NCBI GenBank assembly: GCA_008973525.1
Contig: WACJ01000513.1
Coordinates: forward strand, 2,294,001 to 2,358,000
Source: Stenopsyche tienmushanensis
Taxonomy: Eukaryota > Arthropoda > Insecta > Trichoptera > Stenopsychidae
Length of the DNA stretch: 64,000 bases
Direction of reading: 5' to 3'
Shown: piece by piece, positions 1-10,698 of the stretch
How positions within the stretch are numbered: the stretch's first letter is position 1
Layout: each line of letters starts with the position of its first letter
Notes under the pieces: model-generated
Told to the model about the DNA's origin: nothing
Databases searched by the model: none
Seen by the model: the letters and a program-made list of their open reading frames with translations, nothing else
Program-made: the position numbers and the translations under genes

Positions 1-199
1 TATCAATAAAGTGAATCTAAATATATTAAAATGGAACTCTCATGGTCTTGTAATAAAATTAACTGGCGCAGATGATTGGTGAGTTTATTATTGATATTGC
101 TATAATTACCGACGAATTTCTATCAAACCGATCGACAAACATGATTTGGTTATATTTTAGCGTTCTCTGATCAAAAGGTTAAAAATTAAATTAAAAAAG

Positions 200-680
200 T
201 TATAGGTTGGTAAAACGTAAATAGGTCAAAAAAAGGCGTTCCTTGGTTGACATGATTTCAACCCTTCTAGTCATTTAAAATTAAAATTTAAAAAAGATTC
301 GTAATTAATAGAAATATAACTATAGTACATACCACAAATATTAAAAAATATTTTCACAAAATGGCGATAGTTTAACAAAAAAAAAAATGTATTTTTTGGG
401 CTTATTTTTTCAGTTTTGATGCTTTTAAAAACATTTAAAAATACAATTTTGGGATATATTTGGTAGGAACAATATAAGGTTATATAAAATATATTCACAA
501 CAAATTTGAAGTAAATCTATCGATTAAAACTTGAGATATTATGTCAACCGTGTTGAAAAAAGTAGTTTCGAGAAAAACGCGCTTAAAGATTTCATTCTGG
601 TAGAAGCGGACTTAGTTGCCGCGTCACTAAAATAGCTATAATTTCGTAAATAATTGTATTTTTGAAAATATATATATCAA
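200..680 (+). repeat. AT-rich repeat A, copy 1
   Basis: This is one of seven related copies in the window (others near 2.6, 20.1, 24.2, 29.3, 54.2 and 57.8 kb). Each has, in order, a leader ending in a run of A, the motif GGTTGACAYGAT, about 290 bp of A/T-rich sequence with the recurring phrases ACAAAATGGCGA and TCTGGTAG, then ATATTATGTCAACCGTGTTG. A tail follows reading TTGCCGCGTCACTAAAATAG. The two GTTGACA motifs are inverted with respect to each other. I see no coding capacity. Confidence 0.75.
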
Positions 681-725
681 TAGCCATTATAGTTCTTAAT
701 ACCTAGCAAAAAAATCGATAAATCT

Positions 726-959
726 TTAACGTTTAACGTTGTTCGCGCTAACGCTCAATGAAAATGCATTTGATCACACTCGTATACGCAACACAGATTG
801 AAAATCACTGTTATTTTTAAATATAACGATGCATTGAATTCTCATGTAAGCATCGCTGAAATTTCGTTTAAATCTATCATTCGGTTTGAGAATTATATCA
901 ATTTTACGAAAAGATTTAAGAATTTTGTTGCACAAATCGCCCGGAATGTAAAGTGTTAA
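726..959. mobile_element. TTAA-flanked MITE, piggyBac-like, copy 1
   Basis: This non-coding element of about 234 bp has TTAA at both ends, and its right end reads GTAAAGTGTTAA. It shares internal phrases (CAGATTGAAAATCACTGTTAT, then ATCGATGCATT-like sequence) with the copy at 16108-16345, which has nearly the same length. TTAA target sites suggest piggyBac mobilisation, but no transposase is seen. The left terminus is more diverged than the right. Confidence 0.5.
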
Positions 960-1588
960 AATTATGTCTTCTAACTGATTTAAAATGAGTCGTTAAAAAA
1001 GTTTGATATTGCTCTCCCCCCTTCTATTATTTTCGCAATGGGTTATTTCATTATTTGAAAACAATATTAATCCTTTGTCTGCTACGTTGTATTTTGATAA
1101 AGGAAAGTTTGATGTCTTTCTTTCTTGTTTGTTTCCTTAAATCGGTTAAATAATGTTATCCCTGAATATCATCCCTGTATTAACAACCAAAATCAATCAT
1201 CTCCCATTGATTTTATTGAAGACTTTAACAAAAATAGACGTACTCTGGACCTTGAAAAACCATTCGATTAAGCATGCCGATTTATCATCCATTGTATGTC
1301 TTAAATATTCAGGACAGAATAATGATATTTTTCAATTATATATTACCAATCCACGCTGGCGTATCCCAAGTCTACATTTGCTTAATATCCTTGGCGCGAA
1401 ATTTAAAAAAATGTATCGGTAATTATAGCAAATCTGCTGCTCTGAAATGATTATACTGGCACGCTGAGAGTTCCAATTTGAATGATTTAATGTGTCCTAG
1501 CTGTAGTTTTTGAATTTAGCGCTCTTTAATAAGATTTAATGAGGTTTAAATGCTTATTTGTTATATTTTGATTGTATTTTGTCCGTAG

Positions 1589-1911
1589 ATATGGAGCAGG
1601 ATACGATTTGGCGGCACGACGCAAAAATGCGACGCGGGAGTCCACAGCCACCTTAAAAGCTTGGCTCAACGAGCACAAAAAGAACCCCTATCCAACGAAG
1701 GGCGAGAAGATAATGCTGGCCATCATCACCAAGATGACCCTGACGCAGGTATCGACGTGGTTCGCAAACGCGCGTCGGAGGCTGAAGAAAGAGAACAAGA
1801 TGACGTGGGAGCCCAAGAACAAGACCGACGACGACGATGAGGCGATGGTCTCGGACGACGACAAGGACAAAGACGACCTCCTGGATGATAATAAGATGAA
1901 GGCAAACAAAG
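1589..1911 (+). CDS. ara/caup: Iroquois-class TALE homeobox gene, homeodomain exon
   Basis: This internal exon encodes the DNA-binding domain of an Iroquois transcription factor, a nuclear protein that patterns body wall, eye and sensory organs in insects. The translation starts [19 protein letters not shown]. It then carries a complete TALE homeodomain: the three-residue loop extension with PYP in [11 protein letters not shown], and recognition helix [14 protein letters not shown] with the Trp, Phe, Asn and Arg contacts present. An acidic stretch rich in D with a KDKDDLL segment follows. [14 protein letters not shown] resembles Araucan/Caupolican more than Mirror. The exon is bounded by acceptor AG at 1587-1588 and donor GT at 1912. 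It enters in phase 2 and leaves in phase 1, which fits the exon at 10699. GC content is well above the flanks. The start codon and 5' exons are outside the window; the in-frame ATG at 1572 lies in the intron. Confidence 0.96.
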
Positions 1912-2639
1912 GTACGCCTCTGTGAAAATTGCGATTTTACTGTTTTGCAGCCATGCACAATGTATGCGCCTCAATTTTACATGTTGCATTATATTTATTA
2001 AGGCTTTGATATAATTGAAATGTTCTTATTGCAAATGCATTTTGTTGATTTTTATTGCTGTTTGCGAGCGCGCATTTAAAACGTTTTTGCGTTATTTGCC
2101 AACATGTTGATATTTAGGTATAAATGATCATTAAATGGACGCGTGTTTGGATTGCAGGTTTGTACACATTTATTTTATTATGATTTTTAATGTTAATTTT
2201 TGCTATGCAATAGCAGAAATAATGCTATCCAACATGAATTGTAGACGTTGAATCCTTATGAAATAAATCCTTACATCGACATTATACTATTTTTATTAAA
2301 TTAACATAATTTTATCCATATAATAAATAATACCGAGTTGATAAATTTGTAAATTCATTTGCTCTTTTAAGCCGTTAACTGCTGAAGTACGATATTTCGT
2401 TATTTGCGAAACTGTCAAGGAGTTTTATCGACGTCGTTAACAGCATTTAAAATAATTATTTTATCGCTAGTGCCAAAAATACGTGCCGTTCTTACACTTT
2501 TGTTTAGAAAAGTTATACAAAATATAAAAGAGACATTGATCAGTTTATCCTAACCAATTTTTCCATCTGAATGTGTACAATTTTCACAGAAAAAAAAACA
2601 AATCAAGCAATTTTTCGTTGCTGGATGAATCAAATAATG

Positions 2640-3015
2640 GAAGTTTTTCTTGAAAATACTGCTTTCAATACGGTTGACATGATATCTCAATTTTTAATCA
2701 ATGGATTTACTTAAAATTTTCTTAAAATCTTTCTCATATAATTTTATATCGTTTCAACCAGATTTATGATCGAAAATGTTTTAAAACTATTTTTAAAAAA
2801 ATTAAATCTGAAAAAGTTAGGTCAAAAAATAACTTTTTTTAAACGGTCGCAATTTTGCGAAAATAAAATTATTTTTAATTTTTTGAGGTATGAGCTATAG
2901 CAAAATTCTTACTTATTAAGAATCTTTTTTATTTTTTAAATTTCATATTACTAAAAGGGTTGTAATTGTGTCAACCAGGATACGCCCTTTATTTACCCCT
3001 TACACTTTACCAGCA
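2640..3015 (-). repeat. AT-rich repeat A, copy 2 (reverse)
   Basis: Reverse-orientation copy. CGGTTGACATGATATCTCA stands at 2671-2689 and GTGTCAACCAGGATACGCCC at 2969-2988, followed by the family end ACCCCTTACACTTTACCAG. It is shorter than other copies because the TTGCCGCGTCACT tail is missing. Confidence 0.75.
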
Positions 3016-4698
3016 TATTTTTCTTCTTTAAATGAGAGTTATTTTTTCATCCACCTTCCAGCAATTTTTATATATAACTCATACGAATTTAGAATAAATA
3101 AAAACTGTCTTTCTTCGTTTATTGCTTCTAAACCGAAGAATATCTACAATAAAGGCACGCATTTTTGGCACAATCGATATATCAAAATAATTTCACGCAA
3201 TATTTTTTAATTGTCTAATAGTTAAAGACTAATTTCCATGATTACGGCGACGAAAGATTTTATTTCATCCATTATTGGCCATACATTCACCCTGCATGCA
3301 TTCAATATTGACGCCTAACGTCCTGGAGAAGATCGAGAAGACGAGGGATTAACGGAGTCCTTTCTTGGTCTGGCTCTTTCTCTAAACAGCCTTGACTAAA
3401 CGCAGGGTTGTCTATAATATGTTTGGTCTAAATATATCATACGTGGAAGGCATTACTTAGAGAGATCAATATAGCATCATGTGCTTCAATATATAATCAT
3501 ATCTAAATCGGGAGGTAAATGGTGCGTTAAATTTGCGTTCGATTGGTCTAAAAGCATAGAAATTCCGCGAATACAGGCGGGCCATCATTGAGTTCTAATT
3601 CGGCAAATCTGAAAGTATAATTTTCACGCACATTACCTTCGCTCAGAAGTATATAAGTGCGCATACGAGCCGACATTAGACTGTTGGCATTGTAAGCATT
3701 CGCAAGAAAATTCGGCAGTTTGTGCAGTTTGTTTGGCGAAGAGTCAGCAGAATCCTGCCGGATGTACCCGCCTGCCCTTAACCGACTGCCTAAATGGCCA
3801 ATCTTTTAAATCCCACTTTAGTTTTATTGGAGAATAATTCAGTAAGTGAATTATCTAGCCGAAGCTGGGGGAAGAGGAAACCGAGCGTAACCGCTCTACT
3901 ACTCCATTCCGGATTTCCTTACTTGCGGCGGAGAGCTAAGTTTGGGCCTCCCCTGGCAGCAGGAGGCTGTGGGGTGTCTTGGCACCCCTCCCTATTATTT
4001 GCGCAGATATACGCACGTATTCTTAGACCATTTATTATGTAGGCTGCGAGCGGGAGGGAAATCTGTAAAAGGGAAACTTGCGGCGAACGCTTCGGAATGA
4101 ACCCAGCACGAGCTTTGGCTTCTATCCCTACGTGAGAAACTATCATCCCATATATTACGTCGACAATTGTAATATCGATCATATTTGAGCACATAGTCCT
4201 TTTTCCGTTTGAATTTAAAAACCAAAAAGGCGACAAAACTGCATCAGAACACCCAACACAAACATCATCGGAGAAGCTACAATAACTCATTCAAAATGCG
4301 GATTTTGTCTTTCAATACGTCCAAAAACATTGGAAAACACGCACGTTTTATTGCAAAAATAATATAATTTATGGCCGTGTCGATTCAAAAATTGCCTTTG
4401 TCATAAATCCAAAGTGAGCTTTCAACAAGAACCTGTTCAAATATGAATGAACACAATGCGAAACGATGTTATTCGAGTTCATTCATAAGAGCTCGGGATT
4501 AATAAATTCTATCAAACATGCTAAGTTTTCAGCCATTTAAAAGTCATTAACGTCATTAATGGCCATCGGATGTAATCAATTCCATACGCATATTAAATTA
4601 TCGTGTAGCATCGACAACGACTTTAATTTATAAAAATAAGCACGTCTTTATTGACGGATAATCGATTTCATCATACATTTATCAATATTTATACAGCG
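3016..4698. other. Unique intronic segment with more balanced base composition
   Basis: No repeat family in the window matches this stretch. From about 3290 to 4140 the GC content rises above the A/T-rich surroundings. The segment contains a candidate core promoter at 3650, listed separately. Overlapping open frames on both strands (3794-4042 plus, 3919-4290 minus) carry no known motif and look like products of the GC shift. Confidence 0.45.
3650..3841 (+). promoter_or_regulatory. Candidate intronic core promoter and first exon
   Basis: TATATAAG is at 3650-3657. About 30 bp downstream, ATTAGACTG could be a transcription start. The next ATG that opens a frame is at 3794 (MANLLNPTLVLLENNS). 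That frame runs straight into a good splice donor, TTCA then GTAAGTG, at 3842. The spacing is right for TATA, start, ATG and donor, but each element is short and could be chance. No downstream acceptor or protein homology supports it. Confidence 0.2.
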
Positions 4699-4699
4699 C

Positions 4700-5022
4700 C
4701 TTTCAATACGGACGCTCGAAATTTGTTACATTACAGCGGCCATTCTGTTAAAGCAACATCCGACAAATTTATTCCAAATTATTCAATACTATATGGCAAA
4801 TCATCACAGAAGATTTAAAATATTGAATAACGTGCGTAAGAGCAAATTCAGCCAAAATCTCGACCTACCGAATATGCGCCATCAAACAAAGTCGCGGCGT
4901 ACATTTGAACGATGTTTCATATATAATGCCATAAAATATTCTTTCAAAAAGATGATTAAATATCTCATACAAAATGTATTTTATATACGTTTATATATCG
5001 AGCGTCTTTGTCGAAAGACTAT
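4700..5022 (+). mobile_element. Short mariner-like element (GGACGCTC family B), copy 1
   Basis: The left end reads CTTTCAATACGGACGCTCGA and the right end reads CGAGCGTCTTTGTCGAAAG, an imperfect terminal inverted repeat. The interior matches the copy at 59950-60405 in the same order (GCGGCCAT, AAATTTATT, ATATGGCAAATCAT), then a decayed transposase 3' end. About 320 bp long; it cannot encode a transposase. Confidence 0.7.
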
Positions 5023-6060
5023 ATATTGTGAATCAATATTATTAAATAATTTATTCAGCAATCTAAATAATCCGCTCCGAATTTGATGATTGTAAATATT
5101 AAATTTCGCCCGAAAAGTTGCAAATACAAATTTGTGTATAAGTAATGCAGATGGGTACTTAATTCAGTGCGAGAATAATAGAAATCGTGAAGCTGATTGT
5201 TTTTCCCCAGAAGCCATTCGGGTAGACTTGTCAGCCGCGAGGAGCCGCCGGGGGGTCGAGGGTGTTCGCCGGGGGTTCCTGGGGGCGTTCGGGCGGCATG
5301 GGGTGAAAGCTCTTAATATTGACGTCCATGTAGCACGCAGGAATGCGTGAGGGGAGACTGGATTTGTGTCGGGGAAAGCGTCGGTCCGCAAGGGAAAGGG
5401 ATAAATAAAAGCTGCCAGAATATATACACAGGAGCATGAGCATCATCCACCCCCGCAGAGAGAGAAAGTGGCGCGTGTGATACGATTTAACACGTTCACC
5501 AACGTCTGGACGCCTTTTTGCGCTTAATCGCTTCTTAATAAACCCCCGCTGGATGCGTCGAGGACGCGGCGCTCGACTGTTGCACTGGGCTCATACTTAG
5601 GGGATGAATTTGAAATTTAAATTCGAGCATACAATATCGACGCGTTTTCATCGATAGGGCTTATGATCATAAGAAAATAATCGATTGATCTATCGACTAT
5701 CGATTTTGAGGGTTAAAATTCGATTTAATTTCTGCTCGTTTTTACACATAGATGCTAGTTATTTTGATGCGTGCATTGATTGAATATAAATGTAATATGA
5801 TTGAATGAGGAGATTTGTGCAAGAGTTAACGTGTTAACACTCGTGGTAAGAAGACAGATGGGGGAAAATCGTTGGGGTCGGTGGGCCTCCGTGGGAAGAG
5901 ACGCGTCTTGCTTTTCATTATGCTCGAAGGCTGCACTCTGCGAGTTTCACTTTATTTGCCGTCAAAGTGGGGTCGTTTGAAAAAAGATATTTCATAATAA
6001 ATGGGGGAGGGCGCCAGAGTGTTTTATGCCCACGGCCTGCGCGTGATATGGTGCCGGGGG

Positions 6061-6068
6061 TATAAAAG
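6061..6068 (+). promoter_or_regulatory. TATA-box-like motif TATAAAAG
   Basis: GGGGGTATAAAAGAC is a consensus TATA box preceded by a G run, inside a GC-shifted segment of the Iroquois intron. No clear initiator motif or following gene is seen on the + strand, so function is unproven. Confidence 0.25.
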
Positions 6069-6202
6069 ACCCACATGCGGACCGTAAAATCCCGATGAGA
6101 ACTCAGGGGGGTGGTCGATTTATTCATTCGTTTATTGCTTCTGAGCAGATGACATATGCCCATCGGAAGTTTATCTTCGTCTTCGTCATAACCGGGACTT
6201 AC

Positions 6203-6263
6203 CTGTTGACTTTGACCCGCTGCGGATGACTGATCATATCTCATAATATTTGCCAAGATATAT
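6203..6263 (-). other. Possible minus-strand exon with a strong splice donor
   Basis: On the minus strand an open frame reads MRYDQSSAAGQSQQ from an ATG at 6244-6242. It ends exactly at CAG followed by a perfect GTAAGT donor (6202-6197). Upstream, ATATTAG at 6264 could be an acceptor, which would make a 61 bp internal exon. The peptide is rich in Q, S and A and is not recognised. The polypyrimidine tract is weak, so this may be chance. Confidence 0.2.
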
Positions 6264-6528
6264 CTAATATAATTCAGTTTCCACAATAAAAATGCTTGGC
6301 CATACTAAAGGGGTTAAAAACTATATAACAGAAGGTTAATAACGGGCAATAATCGGGTTTTATTGTTTAATTGGGTATTCAAATGTCATTGAACAATTGC
6401 ACATGTTATGCAAAAATATTTCTTTGATAACATCCCTTAAAATAAAATCATGATTGAATATACAGATATCAAATATATTTTATGGTTGGGGCTTGCAACT
6501 GTAAAATTATGGTTTTATAAATCACGCA

Positions 6529-6605
6529 TTGTGCTGTGGAACAGTGGGTTAAATAATGGACTGTGCTTATAATAAAAGCAAGGGTTCAAATTTAATTTAT
6601 CCAAT
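6529..6605 (+). repeat. tRNA-like SINE head, copy 1
   Basis: CAGTGGGTTAAATAATGG resembles an RNA polymerase III A box. About 30 bp on, AAGGGTTCAAATT resembles a B box. The sequence aligns with the minus-strand copies at 15832-15890 and 56660-56750. No acceptor-stem pairing is visible, so this is a SINE or tRNA relic rather than a working tRNA. Confidence 0.45.
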
Positions 6606-6799
6606 CCCGTATCAACATTTTTTTTGTTTGGATGTTGGCGTATCTGACGCGTAAGGAGGATCTTAACAGTCAGTTTGTATGATCCCAAGTGTTTATCGGC
6701 CATTTTTTTTAGTCACGGTAAATTCTTCTGATGGAGAGGTCGTCGCGCATTTCCACCATCTTTCATACATGCAAGATTTGCGCTCCGTTTTTTAAATTT

Positions 6800-7185
6800 G
6801 TAGAACAATATCACCGCAAATATCCATAAGAAACTCATGGAAGTTTATGATAGTGATGCGATGAGTCGATAGCATGTCCCAAGTGGATCAGATTGTTCAG
6901 AAACTGCCTTATTACGAGGCAAAAAGTTGAAGACCATCAATAATATCTGACCAACTTGTGCAAAAAATTGAAGAACAAATGCGAAATGACCGTGATGGGA
7001 CGCTTGATGATTTGAGCGACGAATTTCCTGAAATTTCTCAAAGACTCTTTGATAATATTACGCCTGAAAAACTTGATTATAAGAAGTTGTGTGCGAAATG
7101 GATGCCCAGAATGCTGCCATCGGAATACATAAATATCGTTTTGGATGTGTTCTTAGTATATAATAATTCACATCGATAATTACAT
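6800..7185 (+). pseudogene. Mariner-like transposase relic, N-terminal part
   Basis: Decayed frames give VYDSDAMSR, then after frameshifts an open segment at 6958-7179 beginning MQKIEEQMRNDRDGTLDDLS and continuing DEFPEISQ, then KLCAKWMPRMLPSE. This order matches the paired helix-turn-helix region and linker (KLCARWVPKMLT-like) of insect mariner-family transposases. The frame stops before any catalytic Asp. Stop codons in 6860-6950 show the copy is dead. Confidence 0.7.
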
Positions 7186-7870
7186 GAATTATGCGTAAAT
7201 AAGTCTTCTAATAGAGGTTCATATAGTCAAATAGATTGAATAAAACGTTCAGATCAGAGTCTCTGTGCATCCATATGGATCATATTTCACTTTCAAGAAG
7301 ATCCGGAAGCAGCCGCTGGAAGCATCGCGCTTTATTCCTGTAAATTTGCTGTGTTATTAAATCGTAAAATTGGTTCCGACACGAGTAAACCGCCGGAGGC
7401 TTTCGGGGCTTTGTAACGACCGCGATAAAAATCAGCGCGAAACGGGGGCGGGAAGCGATGATTTCGGTAATGAATGAAAATAATTTGCCGGATAAGTATC
7501 TTAATTCACCCCTCCGTTATCCGAAAGCCAAAGCTGGCAGCCCTCGGAGCAGGGTGAGTGTGAATTTCATTAGGTTTCCATGGAGGAGGCCCCCGCACGA
7601 AAACGTTATTTGATGGGTCACGACTCACTTAGGGCTGAAGCAGTGTGCACCCCTAAATAAACGCAGCGAATTAATTGCGATCAACTTATTTGTAAATAAC
7701 TCCATTATTCAAAATGCATCATTAATTATCCGAAAGCTCAATAACATCTTCTTAATTACGCGGGATGGAGCGAACTTCAAAAATTTCGACGGCTTCATAA
7801 TAATTAACATCTGGAGCGCCCGGGAGAAATGTCTTCATGCCAGTGCCAAACGCGCTCCATAACAGGGAAC
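7186..7870. promoter_or_regulatory. Unique intronic segment with clustered homeodomain-type cores
   Basis: Single-copy in the window and more balanced in composition. Between about 7668 and 7810 there are repeated TAATTA/ATTAAT cores (GAATTAATTGCG, CATTAATTATCC, CTTAATTACGCG, ATAATTAACATC). An enhancer of the host gene is plausible by position, but conservation cannot be judged from one sequence. Confidence 0.3.
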
Positions 7871-9790
7871 TACATCGAATTTAATACAAATATAAATATT
7901 TTTATTTTATTTATAGGAAATCGGATAATCGGGGATAGGACCTATATATAAACTACACGTATGATAAAATGGTAAATAATATAAATTTATCGATTTAAGC
8001 TAGTCATATCCAAGCATTTATCCAGAAGCCATCCCCTGTATGAATACATCAGTAGTGAATATCAATATTGGATCATCCAAATGTAGATGTAGTATAAACA
8101 CATTAATATGATTTAATTGTGATCATAAAAAGTCACTCGATAATGATTGGTTTCGCTCATTTGCCCAAAATGCATCCCAAACAGTATTTTTTTAATACAT
8201 TTTTCAATGAATTTTGATGTTTAAATATTATCAAGGCGTCGCATTTGGATGACCCTTTACATCGATCGCTCGTCATCTTCCTTTGGTTGAATCGAATTCG
8301 TGCAGGCTTTCATTGAGATTCGGTTGGTATTTAGATCCGTAATTTTGTTTATTGAAGTAAGTGCGATTTTGTATCCAGGTTGTAGTCTAAGTGCACTCGA
8401 ATGAGGGGATCGTACGGCGTTTGGCTTCGAAATAAAAGCCAGAGGGTGAAAATAAGAAATAAATGCGCCCCGAGACGGCACGGGAAGGGTCGCAGGACCC
8501 ACAAGTGGTGTTTTCACTTTGCTAATCGGATAATCACTCAATGGCTCATCGTATTGCAATCATTCTCACGGACAACGAGCGCGCAATACGCCTCATTTTA
8601 ACACGCTCGTCGCCCGGCGTTTCTTAAAATCCGGTCGGCCGAAAAATCATCATCAATGAAAAAATAAACGAGGAATGCATGTCAAATACGCCGCGTAACC
8701 GAGCGTCGCTTTATCGACGGCCCGCTTTTTTGCACCGAATTCGAAAATATATCCTGGATGAGATACGAATTAAATCAGGCAAACAAAGATGTTTATATTG
8801 AGATTATATATAAATTTTGCATCACTTCTGACACCATTGAAAAGTAAATTTGTTTTGATTAATATCACTTTTATTGGCACGTGGAATGCGTTCCGATTCT
8901 GTAGTCTGCGAGACTAATGATTAGTGACCTAGTGTTGAATCGATGGCATTCGTCTTTATGCAAAAATGCCAAATTCGGTCTTGTTCTACAATCTCATTCG
9001 ACGTTACGGATATGTTTTTTTGGTGTAAATCTGGTTGTAAATCATCGCCGGCCTCAAAGGTTAACCGTATTTGTGCAAATGACACAACAAAAATGTATTA
9101 GTATAAATTGTTTGATTAACGGCGTTGATCGTTTTTTTTTCTCATTCGGTTATGATTTATGGCATTGTCGCTGTATTGTTTAATATTTTGCATTAATTTC
9201 GTGGCAATATTTTATGCATTTCGATCGCCTTGTCCGCTCGGCGTTATGTAGATGTCGGAATACAGATAAATGTTGAATGTGTCCAACGGCCTCATATTTA
9301 TTGGTTTATATCTGCTTGTATGGAGAGCTCGATAGGATTTATTGTGCGGGCTTAGAGTGATATTTAATTGTTTTTATTTATTGGCGCAATGTTGGGCTCA
9401 TTGAGAATGCTCATGAGCTCGCTTAGGTGTGCAACACCTGCGCGACACTGCGCATGAGCGGCCATTGCGGGGAGCACATAGGCGTAGATGATTGTATTCA
9501 TTTGAGATCTTCAATATATATATTTTTTTAATATTTAAATTAATGAATATGCCCTGTGTATTTTATTGTGCTTATCGAAATGGTAAAATGCTCATACGAT
9601 TCTTTGGTAGACACCTGTGTAACATGGCTCGGCTCGTGGGTATGATGTCAGCTCGCGGTACCCGCTGTGCAACATCCAAACACGCTCCATCTGTCTCTAT
9701 AGATATAGCCATTCATCAATACCGGCGGGGAATCGCTTCATTTCCTAATAATATTTTTTTTTGGTCGCATTTCGCCTCCTTTTTTTAGTT
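7871..9790. other. Unique intronic sequence
   Basis: No transposon family from this window matches. Composition alternates between A/T-rich and balanced blocks; 8400-8740 is the most balanced. Open frames here (for example 8257-8559 minus and 9492-9788 plus) lack motifs. I see no gene. Confidence 0.45.
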
Positions 9791-10020
9791 CTTGTACACT
9801 TTCAGTTATGGGCCGCATGCCGGGCATTCGCTGATGGCTCGATGGCCACGCAACTCACGCGCGTCCGACGACAGAAAAATGTCATGGCCCCTTATTAATA
9901 TCCCGCCCTGGCTATTAATTACCCTGTCATTTATTTCGGCGATCATATTAATGCGGCCAAATTTATTGCGGGTGGAGATTTTGACTCTAAATACAACCAT
10001 TGGGGATAGCCATTAACAAG
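9791..10020. promoter_or_regulatory. Candidate conserved non-coding element
   Basis: A balanced block with densely spaced TTAATAT, ATTAATTACC, CATTTATTTCG and ATTAATGCGG cores, flanked by A/T-rich DNA. It lies about 700 bp upstream of the IRO-box exon. It looks like a homeodomain-site cluster; this is inference from motif density only. Confidence 0.3.
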
Positions 10021-10409
10021 TACCAGGCAACCATAACTATTCAATACCATGTTGGTCAAGCAATAATAAAAAAGCTCATGTCTTACCATATCTTCCAATA
10101 TAAAGGCATGATAATTACGAAGAAATGAAGCTTTAATATAACTAATAAATACACGGTAAGCGTTGCAATGTCACACGCGCTTGGTAATTATTTGAAAAGA
10201 AACACAATCATACAGTTGCGTGGTTTATTGCTTGAAGCCACGTGTAGCGCGGGTTGAAGGGCTAGGATCTGTATCTCTCTCTCCCCACCCTATTGCGCGC
10301 GTATCCTTCCTATCTACGTTTCCGCGGCTTCCGCTTCATTTTACCAGATGTACCAACATAGTGCATTTTGCACATAAAAAAATAGTTGTACTAATTCAAA
10401 AACCTTTGG

Positions 10410-10530
10410 TTGTGTACACACAACAATTCCCCAAAGTTTCATTGCAATTGGATGAATGGTATAGGAGCGTATATGAGACAAACATACGATATTAATTTTT
10501 ATGTATATTTATATATAGATTTTGGCTTTT
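10410..10530 (+). repeat. Possible transposon 3'-tail relic
   Basis: AAAGTTTCATTGCAATTGGA is followed by ATGAGACAAACATACGA and an A/T tail. This phrase order resembles the 3' ends of some insect transposons. No coding part is seen and the family cannot be named. Confidence 0.25.
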
Positions 10531-10698
10531 TAGAAGACACTCTGTATTATTTGTATGCACGCATTTAAATATCAGAATAATATTTCATTTCGAACCATGT
10601 TGATTTGCCCGATTGCGTATGTATTTTTTAAGAAATTGCATTCAATGAACACGTCTGTACAATTTTATTGTCGCTTATGTTTATCATTTCAAATTCAG

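Larger units (their letters stand above)
1..1588 (+). other. Intron upstream of the Iroquois homeodomain exon (partial)
   Basis: The window starts inside an intron. Its 3' end is the acceptor at 1587-1588, preceded by a T-rich tract. It holds one copy of the AT-rich repeat A (200-680) and one TTAA-flanked MITE (726-959). From 960 to 1588 I see no gene, RNA or repeat. An 89-codon open frame at 1153-1422 has no recognisable motif and ordinary intronic composition, so I treat it as chance. Confidence 0.7.
5023..6528. other. GC-shifted unique intronic segment
   Basis: From 5210 to 5480 and 5840 to 6200 the sequence is clearly richer in G and C than the neighbourhood. It is unique within the window and has no convincing long reading frame. 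It contains the TATA motif at 6061 and a possible minus-strand exon at 6203-6263, listed separately. It is a candidate regulatory region or remnant of an unrecognised gene. I see nothing in 6300-6528. Confidence 0.4.
1912..10698 (+). other. Iroquois intron of 8.8 kb between homeodomain and IRO-box exons
   Basis: Donor GTACGC at 1912 and acceptor AAATTCAG ending at 10698 join phase 1 to phase 1: G plus AA gives Glu. The intron holds repeat A (2640-3015), a short mariner-like element (4700-5022), a tRNA-like SINE head (6529-6605), a mariner relic (6800-7185) and several long unique stretches, annotated separately. I see nothing in 1925-2640 apart from A/T runs. Confidence 0.85.

Noticed and set aside
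1572..1588. ATG at 1572 as start of the homeodomain protein
   Set aside because: Iroquois proteins have a longer N-terminal part. The acceptor TCCGTAG at 1588 precedes the conserved YGAGYDL segment, and the ATG falls in the intron.
1653..1989. Three minus-strand frames opposite the homeodomain exon
   Set aside because: Antisense shadows of the acidic GAC/GAT-rich coding sequence (runs of S, V and R).
10668..10698. ATG at 10668 as the start of the IRO-box protein
   Set aside because: It lies before a splice acceptor at 10697-10698 whose phase exactly matches the homeodomain exon. The residues encoded upstream are hydrophobic noise.
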